Shown piece after piece: positions 7,929-15,237 of a DNA stretch of 17,979 nt. The first letter of the stretch is position 1, and every line of letters begins with the position of its first letter. This DNA is from Halomonas halophila. Its GTDB lineage: Bacteria > Pseudomonadota > Gammaproteobacteria > Pseudomonadales > Halomonadaceae. The stretch spans positions 1 to 17,979 of the forward strand of contig DJIP01000235.1 of NCBI GenBank assembly GCA_002433675.1, in the 5' to 3' direction. A model generated the notes under the pieces. That model saw only the letters and a list, made by a program, of their open reading frames with translations. It was not told the origin of the DNA and searched no databases. The translations under genes were made by a program, and so were the position numbers.

Positions 7929-9191
7929 TCAGCCGTCTTCCAGCACCACCAGGCCATAGCTACCAAGCTTCGGCAGGCCGCCAGCACTGGTGCGCAGGGA
8001 TAGACCGCCGTCCTCGGCGACATCGAAGGCCATCACCTGGCCGGTGTTGCCGACCAGCTGATACAGGGTGTCGCCGTCGGGGCTCAGTGCCATGTCCGAG
8101 AAGAACAGCAATTCGCCGTCGTCCTTGTAGGCGGTGGCATCCTCGAGGGTGATGCTGCCGTCAGCGGCGACGCTGTAGCGACTGATGGAGCTCGACAGGG
8201 CGTTGGCGGTGTAGAGGGTGTCGCCGTCGGCGTTCAGCGCGACCCAGCAGTTGGCGATCTCGCCTCCTTCCATGGCGGCGCCGGTCAGGGCGTCGGCGGT
8301 CTTCAGGGTGAGTCCGCCCTGATCATCCAGCACATAGCTCGAGACCGAGCTGGTCTGCCAGCTGTAGAGCGGGCTCTGGGGTACCTTGTTGGCTTCCTCC
8401 CGCAAGCCGAACTCCGGCGTCAGGAAGCGTGCCTCCGACATCAGCAGGGTCTCGCCCTGATCCCCCTGGCCGATGGCGAAGCCCACCGGTATGGCGTGGA
8501 AGCGTTCGGCCGGTGCACGCGGGCTGTCCACGCTGGCGATCGGGTCGGCGGACAGTCCATCTTCGCTGACCGCAAAGCTGTGGATCTTGCCGGTGACCAG
8601 CTCGTTGACGATGACGAAGGCTCCAGAACGGGAGAAGGCGATGGTCGAGGGGCGGGCGCCCAGGTCGCGACGACTGCCCTGGATCGCGATCAGTCCTTCG
8701 GGGGTGTGGCGATAGAGCGCGATGGAGCCGGCCTGGTTGCTGTCACCCACGCTGGCGGTCGCGACCAGGTGGCCGTGGATGGCGACAGAGATCGGAAAGC
8801 GGTCCGAGGCCGTTTCGCTGTTGACGGCCTGAAGGCTGCCGTCGGCTGAGCGGTTCATCAAACTGAGGGTGCCGTCGCCGGGGTTGACCGCCACCATCCA
8901 GCTGCCGTCCGCGGAGGCCGCGATGGCGTTGGCGGAGATCAAGGGATCGTCGCCGTTGGCCAGCGGGTGATCAGTATTTTTCTCCAGAGCGGGTATCTCC
9001 AGATCACCGGTACCAAGGCCCCCGGTGGGGTACTCGGAGGCAAGGGACAGCGTGCCGTCATCGTCGGCATGGAAGGCGGCGACCGAGTTGCCTTCGGTCT
9101 TGTTGGTGACCACGTAGATCGTTTCTGCCGCCAGGCAGGTGGACAGCGGGGCAAGTGTCAGCAGCATCAGGGTGGGCAGGCGTAGCGTCAT
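7929..9191 (-). CDS. Exported lactonase-like beta-propeller protein (420 aa)
   Basis: It resembles the seven-bladed lactonase/6-phosphogluconolactonase-like propeller family and YncE-like proteins; the exact substrate is unknown. Residues 1-22 are a signal peptide (cleavage after CLAA, mature start ETIYVVTN). The Cys in LSTC lacks a proper lipobox, so the protein is probably free in the periplasm. Repeated blade motifs are easy to see: NSVAAFHADDDGTLSL, NAIAASADGSWMVAVNPGDGTLSL, PSTIAFSRSGAFVIVNE, CWVALNADGDTLYTANALSSSISRYSVAADGSITL and DMALSPDGDTLYQL. GGAGAG lies about 9 bases upstream of the ATG at 9191. It converges with rpiB, with a 131-base gap and no clear terminator. It is not in an obvious operon with the genes on either side. 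Confidence 0.8.
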   Translation of the reverse strand: MTLRLPTLMLLTLAPLSTCLAAETIYVVTNKTEGNSVAAFHADDDGTLSLASEYPTGGLGTGDLEIPALEKNTDHPLANGDDPLISANAIAASADGSWMVAVNPGDGTLSLMNRSADGSLQAVNSETASDRFPISVAIHGHLVATASVGDSNQAGSIALYRHTPEGLIAIQGSRRDLGARPSTIAFSRSGAFVIVNELVTGKIHSFAVSEDGLSADPIASVDSPRAPAERFHAIPVGFAIGQGDQGETLLMSEARFLTPEFGLREEANKVPQSPLYSWQTSSVSSYVLDDQGGLTLKTADALTGAAMEGGEIANCWVALNADGDTLYTANALSSSISRYSVAADGSITLEDATAYKDDGELLFFSDMALSPDGDTLYQLVGNTGQVMAFDVAEDGGLSLRTSAGGLPKLGSYGLVVLEDG

Positions 9192-9354
9192 GGGCGGGGC
9201 TCTCCATGGGAAGGGACTCTCGACGACTGTCTTTTACCTTAGGGCAGTCCTGCAGCGGTGCTCTTCATGGCTGTGCCTTGCCACAAAACGGCCGGAAAAA
9301 AGGTCGATACGATGCCTCGATGCGCGATATTGCAGGGTTTGTGATACGCGAAAA

Positions 9355-9387
9355 GCGCAGCGCCGACATCTCGGGATGTCGGCGCTG
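9355..9387 (-). terminator. Terminator of the minus-strand polyamine cluster
   Basis: The arms 9358-9370 and 9375-9387 form a perfect 13-bp stem with loop TCGG. Read on the minus strand, the stem is followed by TTTT. It lies about 95 bases beyond the permease stop at 9482 and probably ends the cluster transcript. Confidence 0.75.
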
Positions 9388-9390
9388 TGA

Positions 9391-9464
9391 GCAGGGGCCT
9401 GTAGGCAGGAGCCCGTAGGCAGGGGCTGTAGAAAACGGCGCCATGATCGGGGCGCCATGATCGG
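9391..9464. repeat. Short tandem repeats of about 14 bp
   Basis: GGCGCCATGATCGG occurs twice head to tail (9437-9450 and 9451-9464), and a third partial copy begins at 9465. Next to it, GTAGGCAGG followed by AGC or GGC is repeated at 9401 and 9415, with a related GCAGGGGC at 9391. The block lies between the permease stop and its terminator, so it is in the 3' untranslated region. Confidence 0.7.
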
Positions 9465-9481
9465 GGCGCTGTGGCCAGCGC

Positions 9482-10846
9482 TCAGTTTTCCTCGAGCTCC
9501 AGGTCCGGTACTTCGACCTTGAACAGGCGGGTCAGATAGAGCAGGTAGGCAAAGCCGACAGCGACCCAGGTGAGGCCCACCTGGAAGGTGTTGAGCGACA
9601 GACTCGACCACAGCCAGATGGTCAACAGGAAGCCGACGCTTGGCATGACGCCGTAGCGCAGCAGGTTCTTGGGCTGCATCAGGTGCTCATCCACCAGGTA
9701 GTGCTTGATCACCGAGAGATTGACGAAGGAGAAGGCCACCAGGGCACCGAAGCTGATCATGGTGGCGGCCAGCTCCAGGCTGATGACCAGTGCCATCAGC
9801 GAGATGGCGCCGACGATCAACGTCGATCCCAGCGGGGTGCCGTAGCGCTGGCTGAGCTTGCCGAAGACCCTGGGCAGGACCTGGTCGCGGCCCATGGCGA
9901 ACAGGATCCGGGAGACGCTGGCCTGGGCGGCCATGGCCGAGGCGAAGCAGCCTGCCACATAGGCAGCGGTAAAGAAGGCGACCAAAAAGCCCCCGCCTGC
10001 GCGGCGCATCACGTCCACCGCCGCCGAGTCGGCGCTGCCGAAGTTATGAAAGTCGGGGAACACCAGATGCCCTACCCAGGAGGCCAGGATGAACAGGCCG
10101 CCGCCGATCAGGGTGCACAGCATGATGGCGCGGGGGATGTCGCGCTTGGGCTCGCGGGTTTCCTCGCACAGGGTCGAGACGGCGTCGAAACCGAGAAACG
10201 ACAAGCACAGGATGGCGGCACCACCGACGATGGTGGTCCATTGGAGTCCTTCGCTGTGGAAGGGCGCCAGCAGCGACGGGGCTTCACCACCGGCGATGAC
10301 CTTCAGTGAGATGGCGATGAAGGTGGCCAGAAAGACGAACTGAAAACCGATGATGATCAGGTTCATCTTGGCCACCAGCTTGATGCCCAGGATGTTCAGC
10401 GCGGTCACGGCGACGATGGCAGCGACCACCCAGACGCCCTGGTCGATGGCGGGGAAGACCTCCTTCATGTAGATGCCGATCACCAGGTAGTTGATCATCG
10501 GCAGGAAGATGTAGTCGAGCAGCAGCGCCCAGCCCACCATGAAGCCCACGCGGCCGCCGAAGGCGCGGCGGGTGTAGGTGTAGGCGGAGCCCGCGGTAGG
10601 GTAGTGCTCGACCATCTTGCCGTAGCTGTAGGCGGTAAAGAACATCGCCGCCAGGGTGATCACGTAGGCCATGGGCACATGGCCGCCGGTGGTTTCGGTG
10701 ACCACGCCGTAGGTGGTGAAGACGGTCAGGGGCACCATGTAGGCGAGGCCGAAGAACACCAGGGCGGGCAGTCCAAGGATACGCTTGAGGCCGCTGTCCT
10801 GGCCGTCGGGGGCCTCGGGTAGGCTGGAACGTCGTTGTTGTGTCAT
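9482..10846 (-). CDS. puuP: PuuP-like APC-family putrescine/polyamine permease
   Basis: This 454-residue inner-membrane importer has about 12 helices. It resembles E. coli PuuP along its length: LKRILGLPALVFFGLAYMVPLTVF (20-43), GHVPMAY (55-61), SYGKMVEHYPTAGSAYTY (74-91), GFMVGWALLLDYIFLPMIN (101-119), FLGFDAVSTLCEET and SRILFAMGRDQVLP. The substrate, probably putrescine or a related amine, comes from the family match and from the polyamine genes beside it. The ATG at 10846 is preceded by AGGAA. The frame is open further back to 11185, but that extension reads through a repeat and is rejected. It is the last gene of the minus-strand cluster, 301 bases after the amidohydrolase. Its leader has an unusual A-R-N repeat. 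Confidence 0.88.
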   Translation of the reverse strand: MTQQRRSSLPEAPDGQDSGLKRILGLPALVFFGLAYMVPLTVFTTYGVVTETTGGHVPMAYVITLAAMFFTAYSYGKMVEHYPTAGSAYTYTRRAFGGRVGFMVGWALLLDYIFLPMINYLVIGIYMKEVFPAIDQGVWVVAAIVAVTALNILGIKLVAKMNLIIIGFQFVFLATFIAISLKVIAGGEAPSLLAPFHSEGLQWTTIVGGAAILCLSFLGFDAVSTLCEETREPKRDIPRAIMLCTLIGGGLFILASWVGHLVFPDFHNFGSADSAAVDVMRRAGGGFLVAFFTAAYVAGCFASAMAAQASVSRILFAMGRDQVLPRVFGKLSQRYGTPLGSTLIVGAISLMALVISLELAATMISFGALVAFSFVNLSVIKHYLVDEHLMQPKNLLRYGVMPSVGFLLTIWLWSSLSLNTFQVGLTWVAVGFAYLLYLTRLFKVEVPDLELEEN

Positions 10847-10852
10847 GGGTCG

Positions 10853-10876
10853 GTTCCTGTTGTTGCTGTTGTTGTT
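10853..10876 (-). promoter_or_regulatory. Hfq/Crc-type A-R-N repeat in the puuP-like leader
   Basis: Read on the minus strand, this is eight uninterrupted A-R-N triplets, ending in the AGG and AAC that form the ribosome binding site. It contains AACAACAA, a perfect AANAANAA motif, at 10876-10869. Hfq binds A-R-N repeats with its distal face, and in Pseudomonas Hfq/Crc represses translation through such motifs. Overlap with the ribosome binding site would suit translational repression. Action in this organism is inferred. Confidence 0.55.
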
Positions 10877-11095
10877 CTGAGCGCTGCTCAGGGCGTGGTC
10901 TACCGCCCTTTCCAGGTTGCCGTCGTCGATGTGGTGTGGCCGGCTGCGTCGGGGAGGCGTTCCGCCGAATCGGGCACGCAGCCTGTGGCAAACCAGTATG
11001 GGAAACCGGCGGTGGTCTCGTGGCGCCGACGCCCGTCCGGGGCAAGGTTCCTCCTGATGTCGTACGGGACGTCGAGCGTTATCGTCGAATCGGTC

Positions 11096-11144
11096 GTGCC
11101 TTGTGCCTTGTGCCTTGTGCCTTGTGTCTTGTGCCGTGTGCCGG
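11096..11144. repeat. Heptanucleotide tandem repeat, seven units
   Basis: Four exact copies of GTGCCTT (11096-11123) are followed by GTGTCTT, GTGCCGT and GTGCCGG, seven units of 7 bp in all. The block begins three bases past the amidohydrolase stop on the minus strand. The unit is not a multiple of three, but it is outside any supported coding region. Confidence 0.92.
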
Positions 11145-11147
11145 GGC

Positions 11148-12179
11148 TCAGGCGTTGTCGAAGCCCTTGAGCACGTTGATCGCATTGACTCCGATCTCTT
11201 CCACCGCGTAACCGCCTTCCATCACGAACAGCGTGGGCAGTCCGATGCGCTTGAGGCGGGCGCCGATGTCCAGGTAGTCGCCGCTTTGCAGGGTGAAGGA
11301 GCTGATCGGATCGTTCTCGAAGGTGTCGACCCCGAGGGCGATGATCAGCATGTCCGGGGCGAAGTCCGTGACGCGCGCGATGGCGTCATCCAGTGCCTGC
11401 GCCCAACGGGCGTAGTCGGTGCCGCTGGGCAGGGGGTAGTTGACGTTGTAGCCCTCGCCGTCACCTCGTCCGGTCTCGTTGGCGAAGCCAAGAAAATAGG
11501 GAAACTCGTCCATGGGGTCGCCGTGCAGCGAGAGAGTGAGCACGTCGCTGCGCTCGTAGAAGATGTCCTGGGTGCCGTTGCCGTGGTGGAAGTCGATGTC
11601 GAGGATGGCGACCCGCTGGTGGCCCCGGTCCAGTGCCCGCTGGGCTGATACCGCCACATTGTTGATAAAGCAGTAGCCACCATACTGGTCCCGCGCGGCG
11701 TGATGGCCGGGCGGTCGGCACAGGGCGAAGGCCGGCGCGCCGCTGTCGAATACCTGGTCCACGGCGGTCAGGGCGATGTCCTTGCTGAGCAGAGCCGCCT
11801 GGAAGGTATCGGCGTTGAGCGAGGTCTCTCCGGCCAGGGCGTAGTAGCCCAGGCGACCCTCGATATGACGGGGGATGGGGCCGCCCGGCATCCGTCGTGT
11901 CGGCCAGATATTGGGAATCGCTTCGCCTTCGTAACCGGCCGCCTGCCAGTCGCGCCAGGCAACCCGCAGAAAGTCGATGTAGTCGGCGTCATGGATGGCC
12001 AGCACTGGCTCCAGCCCATACTCGTCGGGGCCGCGGATCTCCCCGATGGATTCGGTCCTGGCGCGTTCGATGATGTAGTCCACCCGCTCGGGACACTCGA
12101 AGGGCGCGACCAGCTGGCCGGCGAACAATTCGGTGAGGGTGCGACGGTCGCGGGTGGCGTCGCTATGAACGATCAACAT
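11148..12179 (-). CDS. Acetylpolyamine amidohydrolase (HDAC superfamily)
   Basis: This zinc enzyme removes the acetyl group from acetylated polyamines such as N-acetylputrescine, giving the free amine and acetate in the cytoplasm. The 343 residues match the family length (about 341). His159-His160 lie in RPPGHHAARDQYGGYCFINN. Asp196 and His198 in LDIDFHHGNGTQDIFYE, with Asp285 in ALGVD, are the zinc ligands. Tyr324 lies in MEGGY. These are each one residue off the recalled Mycoplana ramosa numbering (158/159, 195, 197, 284, 323). Glu17, Phe27 and Glu107, which narrow the substrate channel in that enzyme, are also present. This favours a polyamine deacetylase (AphA/APAH type) over AcuC or a protein deacetylase. 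AAGGAG lies about 11 bases before the ATG at 12179. It follows the second FAD enzyme by 69 bases. Confidence 0.9.
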   Translation of the reverse strand: MLIVHSDATRDRRTLTELFAGQLVAPFECPERVDYIIERARTESIGEIRGPDEYGLEPVLAIHDADYIDFLRVAWRDWQAAGYEGEAIPNIWPTRRMPGGPIPRHIEGRLGYYALAGETSLNADTFQAALLSKDIALTAVDQVFDSGAPAFALCRPPGHHAARDQYGGYCFINNVAVSAQRALDRGHQRVAILDIDFHHGNGTQDIFYERSDVLTLSLHGDPMDEFPYFLGFANETGRGDGEGYNVNYPLPSGTDYARWAQALDDAIARVTDFAPDMLIIALGVDTFENDPISSFTLQSGDYLDIGARLKRIGLPTLFVMEGGYAVEEIGVNAINVLKGFDNA

Positions 12180-12248
12180 GGCGGGGTCTCCTTTGGCAGT
12201 ACCGGGGCAAGGTGTCGAGTGCACGGTCATCATTGCGGCTGTCGCTGT

Positions 12249-13688
12249 CTACTCGATCACGGCGGCAAAACGGTCGTTGAGTCGGCTTAGCGCCGGGCCG
12301 ATCAGCGGCAGGTGGCGCTCACGCGACGCCAGGGCCTCCTCGGTGGCGTAGCTCAGGGTGATGGTCTGGGCACCCAGCCAGCGCAGGGGTTCGGGCTCCC
12401 AGCGACGAACCACCTGATCCAGTGCACAGCCATCGAAGGCCCAGGGGGCCCGTGTCTGCGGTGTGTCCTGCCCACAGATCATCTCGGCCAGGGTGCGCGC
12501 CATCAGATGGCTGGCGGCGACGCCTTCGCCGGCATAGCCGCCGGCGGTGGCGATGCCAGCCCGCCGATCGACGATGGCGTGGGGGCGAAAGCTGCGCGAG
12601 AGCCCCAGGGTGCCGCCCCAGCCGTGGCTGACATGGACCTCGCCGAGGTCGGGGAACAGATCCTGAAGCAGCGCCTTGCGCATCTGGATGTCGCCCTGGG
12701 TGATGGCGGCCTGGTGACGCGGACGGGCGTTGAAGCGGTAGCGACCCCGGGCGCCGAAGATTAGGCGACCGTCACGGCTGCGATGGCCGTAGTTGATCAA
12801 CCGGCTGGCGTCGGCGAAGGTCGATCGCTCGGCCAGGCCGATGGCGTCCCATTGGCTCTGACTCAAGGGCTCGGTGGCGATCACCAGGCTGGAAACCGGG
12901 ACCAGATGCGGGCGTAGCTGGGGCAGGGTGTTGTAGCCTTCGGTGGCCATCACGATCATCGGCGCGCGGACGCTACCCTGGGGCGTGGTCACTTTGCCGT
13001 CGTCGATGCTCGTCGCCGGGCTTTGTTGGTAAAGCCTGACCTGCATGGCCGCGAGTCGCTCGACCAGACCATCGATCAGCTTGCCGGGGTGCAGCGTGGC
13101 GACCTGACGATGAAAGATGCCACCGAAGGGGCGGCGGAAGCGGGCCCGGGCGTTGAGTTCGTCAGCGGACAGCCAGAGGCAGTCATTCTCGCGATGGCCG
13201 AGTGCCAGCAGGTGTTCGAGGTAGCCCCGCTGGAGCGCCTCCTGGGCCGGGTAGCGGGCCGCCGCGTAGAGCGCCCCGCCCTTGTGGAAGTCGGCGTCGA
13301 TGCCCTCCTGCGAGAGGGTCGCGCCAATCTCGTCGACATTGGCGGACAACAGCTCGCACAGCGCCTGGCGCTGGGCCAGGGGCAGGCCCTTCAGGTGCCG
13401 CTCGAGGCCCGCCAGGTTGCCGACCACCCAGCCACCATTGCGCCCGGAGGCGCCGTGGCCGAAGCGCCTTGCCTCGAGCACTCGGATGTCCTTCTCCGGT
13501 GCCAGGCGCTTGAGGTGATAGGCGGTCCACAGACCGGTGAAGCCACCGCCGACAATGACCACGTCTGCCTGCTCATCGCCGGTCTGTGCATCAATGGTCT
13601 GTTTATCAATTGAGAGGGGGGCGAGTTGGTCTCGCCCGTTGTCTCGATGTGACCAGAAGATGGCGTCGTTGGACTGCGCTGTCGTCAT
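12249..13688 (-). CDS. FAD-dependent amine oxidoreductase (DAO family), second copy
   Basis: This 479-residue flavoenzyme is of the D-amino-acid oxidase/PuuB-like group. After about 40 polar N-terminal residues comes the ADP-binding fold VVIVGGGFTGLWTAYHL (GxGxxG at 47-52), Glu72 for the ribose, and GASGRNGGWVVGNL (79-92). The C-terminal FAD/substrate part includes GYAGEGVAASHLMARTLAEM. It shares this layout with the puuB-like gene but is clearly divergent and has a longer C-terminal tail, so it is a relative and not a recent duplicate. The ATG at 13688 overlaps the stop of the antiporter gene by one base (TGATG), so the two are translationally coupled. A role in oxidising a polyamine or a deacetylated product is inferred from its neighbours. 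An amino-acid or sarcosine-like substrate is possible. Confidence 0.82.
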   Translation of the reverse strand: MTTAQSNDAIFWSHRDNGRDQLAPLSIDKQTIDAQTGDEQADVVIVGGGFTGLWTAYHLKRLAPEKDIRVLEARRFGHGASGRNGGWVVGNLAGLERHLKGLPLAQRQALCELLSANVDEIGATLSQEGIDADFHKGGALYAAARYPAQEALQRGYLEHLLALGHRENDCLWLSADELNARARFRRPFGGIFHRQVATLHPGKLIDGLVERLAAMQVRLYQQSPATSIDDGKVTTPQGSVRAPMIVMATEGYNTLPQLRPHLVPVSSLVIATEPLSQSQWDAIGLAERSTFADASRLINYGHRSRDGRLIFGARGRYRFNARPRHQAAITQGDIQMRKALLQDLFPDLGEVHVSHGWGGTLGLSRSFRPHAIVDRRAGIATAGGYAGEGVAASHLMARTLAEMICGQDTPQTRAPWAFDGCALDQVVRRWEPEPLRWLGAQTITLSYATEEALASRERHLPLIGPALSRLNDRFAAVIE

Positions 13689-15064
13689 CACATGAATCCC
13701 AGTACCAGATAGAGTGCGGCGGCCAGCAAGCCGGCCAGGGCCGCGTAGGGTAGTTGGGTGAAGGCGTGCTGGAAAGGCGTGCAGCCGCTGGCCTGGGCCG
13801 TCAGCACCGTGGCGTCCGAATAGAAGCAGGCGTGGCTGCCGAAGGTGCTGGCCGAGAGGGTGGCACCGATCACCAGCGTCATGTCCGCGCCCAGATTGTG
13901 GCCCAGGGTGGTGACGATGGGCAGGATGATCACGAACACGCCCCAGTTGGAGCCGGTGGCGAAGGAGACGAAGCCCATCAGCGCAAAGATGATGAAGGGC
14001 AGGATCTGGGCGTTGATCAGCGGTTCGACCGTGGTGATGATGTACTCGTTGAGTCCCAGGGTGGTGTTGACGTCATTGAACATGAAGGCCGCCACCAGCA
14101 CCGCCAGGGCATCCAGCATCGACTTGAAGCCCTCCAGAATGTTGTCGAAGGTCTCGGCGGGGCTGAGTTTCTTCAGGGCGATGAAGGCCACGATCATGCC
14201 GGCCAGGGTCACGAAGATGCCCATCAGGAAGTCGAGGTCGAAGTACCAGGTGAAAAAGGCCAGCGACATCATCGGCAGCAGGAACATCCACACGCTGCTG
14301 CGTGTCTGGTCCTTGGCTGCCAGGTGGGCGATCTCTTCATCGATGTGTTCGGCGCCAGGCGGTACGCAGCGACCTTCGAGCTGGGCGCGCTGTTCGGCGC
14401 GCTTCATCGGGCCGAACAGCGGTATCTTGCCGTAGGCGACCAGCGGCACCATGGCCACCGCGATCCACGGATAGAACATGAAAGGGATGGCCTGAATATA
14501 GGTCCAGACGCCCTGGCCGTCGGGGGCCAGGCCGTTCTTTTCGATCAGCGCGCCGAAGAACACTGCCCAGGTCGAGATCGGGATCAGCACGCTGATCGGT
14601 GCGGCGGTGGAGTCGATGACGTAGGCCAGCATCTCCCGCGACGTCTTGAAGCGGTCTGTCACCTGACGCATCGAGGTGCCGACCGCCAGGGAGTTGAGGT
14701 AGTCGTCGACGAACAGCACGATGCCCATGAACCAGCAGCCCAGCAGCGCCCGGGGCTTGCTGGTGATGTAGCGCAACAGGCTTTCGGCGAAGGAGCGCGA
14801 GGCGCCGGATTTCAGCAGCAGCGCAATGATCGAACCCATCAGCCCACATACCGCGATCACCCAGGCCACGTCCTCGTCGGTCAGGACGTTGAGCAGGCTC
14901 TCCGACAGGGTCGAGAGGGCGCTGGTCGGCTCGATCAACAGGGTGCCGACGAAGGCGCCGGCCACCAGCGGCTCGAGCGCGCGGCGGCTCCACAGTGCCA
15001 GCAGCAGTACAACGGCGGTGGGCAGCAGCACCAGCCAGCCGCCTGCGGGGAAAAACGCTTCCAT
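13688..15064 (-). CDS. NhaC-family antiporter-type transporter
   Basis: This 458-residue membrane protein belongs to the Na+/H+ antiporter NhaC family, with about 11-12 helices. Typical stretches are FVDDYLNSLAVGTSMRQVTDRFKTSREMLAYVIDSTAAPISVLIPISTW (about residues 115-163), ATGSNWGVFVIILPIV and SASTFGSHACFYSDATVLTAQASGC near the end. A hydrophilic loop of about 50 residues lies in the middle (about 215-265). AGGAGG is 7 bases before the ATG at 15064. It sits between two FAD amine oxidase genes and is coupled to the second by TGATG. It may therefore carry an organic cation or amino acid in exchange for ions rather than serve in general pH control; this is inference. An AACAACAA motif lies just upstream of the ribosome binding site. 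Confidence 0.85.
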   Translation of the reverse strand: MEAFFPAGGWLVLLPTAVVLLLALWSRRALEPLVAGAFVGTLLIEPTSALSTLSESLLNVLTDEDVAWVIAVCGLMGSIIALLLKSGASRSFAESLLRYITSKPRALLGCWFMGIVLFVDDYLNSLAVGTSMRQVTDRFKTSREMLAYVIDSTAAPISVLIPISTWAVFFGALIEKNGLAPDGQGVWTYIQAIPFMFYPWIAVAMVPLVAYGKIPLFGPMKRAEQRAQLEGRCVPPGAEHIDEEIAHLAAKDQTRSSVWMFLLPMMSLAFFTWYFDLDFLMGIFVTLAGMIVAFIALKKLSPAETFDNILEGFKSMLDALAVLVAAFMFNDVNTTLGLNEYIITTVEPLINAQILPFIIFALMGFVSFATGSNWGVFVIILPIVTTLGHNLGADMTLVIGATLSASTFGSHACFYSDATVLTAQASGCTPFQHAFTQLPYAALAGLLAAALYLVLGFM

Positions 15065-15085
15065 GGTTGTCCTCCTGGACGATCA

Positions 15086-15093
15086 TTGTTGTT
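15086..15093 (-). promoter_or_regulatory. AANAANAA motif in the nhaC-like leader
   Basis: On the minus strand this reads AACAACAA, 21 bases before the ATG and about 9 bases before the AGGAGG ribosome binding site (15071-15076). It matches the Hfq/Crc catabolite-control motif described in Pseudomonas. Confidence 0.45.
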
Positions 15094-15237
15094 GGTGAGG
15101 CGACCCTGGCGATGGCCGTAGGTCGCGTCGATCAGGAGCGTGGCGTGACAGCTATTGGTTGTCGTTGGTGGTGTCGTCGTTGATGGTGAAAAGCCTGTTC
15201 GATATCGCCCTGCCGATGGCGGGGCGACGGCGGGCGC

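Larger units (their letters stand above)
9192..9481. other. 290-bp spacer between the propeller gene and the permease gene, repeat-rich
   Basis: It carries the start-side promoter region of the propeller gene (9192-about 9300, no clear boxes found), a hairpin terminator at 9355-9387 for the minus-strand permease, and short tandem repeats at 9391-9464. No gene is supported here. Confidence 0.6.
10847..11147 (-). other. 301-bp leader between the amidohydrolase and permease genes
   Basis: On the minus strand, in order, it holds a heptanucleotide tandem repeat (11144-11096), about 190 bases with no recognisable motif, a 6-bp hairpin with arms 10904-10909 and 10890-10895, a second perfect hairpin CTGAGC/GCTCAG (10877-10891), then the A-R-N repeat and ribosome binding site of the permease. 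The length and the hairpins suggest a separate promoter or leader control for the permease, but no -35/-10 pair is convincing. Confidence 0.5.

Noticed and set aside
9192..9481. Insertion sequence remnant suggested by repeats and the hairpin
   Set aside because: There is no transposase fragment, no terminal inverted repeat pair and no target duplication. The hairpin is explained as a terminator.
11096..11144. CRISPR-like array
   Set aside because: The units are only 7 bp and directly adjacent, with no spacers and no cas genes nearby.
10847..11185. A 113-residue N-terminal extension of the permease
   Set aside because: It would translate the heptanucleotide repeat and overlap the end of the amidohydrolase gene. 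The ATG at 10846 has a ribosome binding site and gives the normal PuuP start.
12177..12233. An earlier start for the amidohydrolase at 12233
   Set aside because: The ATG at 12179 has AAGGAG at proper spacing and gives active-site numbering within one residue of the known family member. The extra 18 residues look non-coding.
13754..15121. A 455-codon plus-strand frame opposite the nhaC-like gene
   Set aside because: The product is a hydrophilic, Gly/Gln/His-rich string without domains, while the opposite strand encodes a clear NhaC-family membrane protein.
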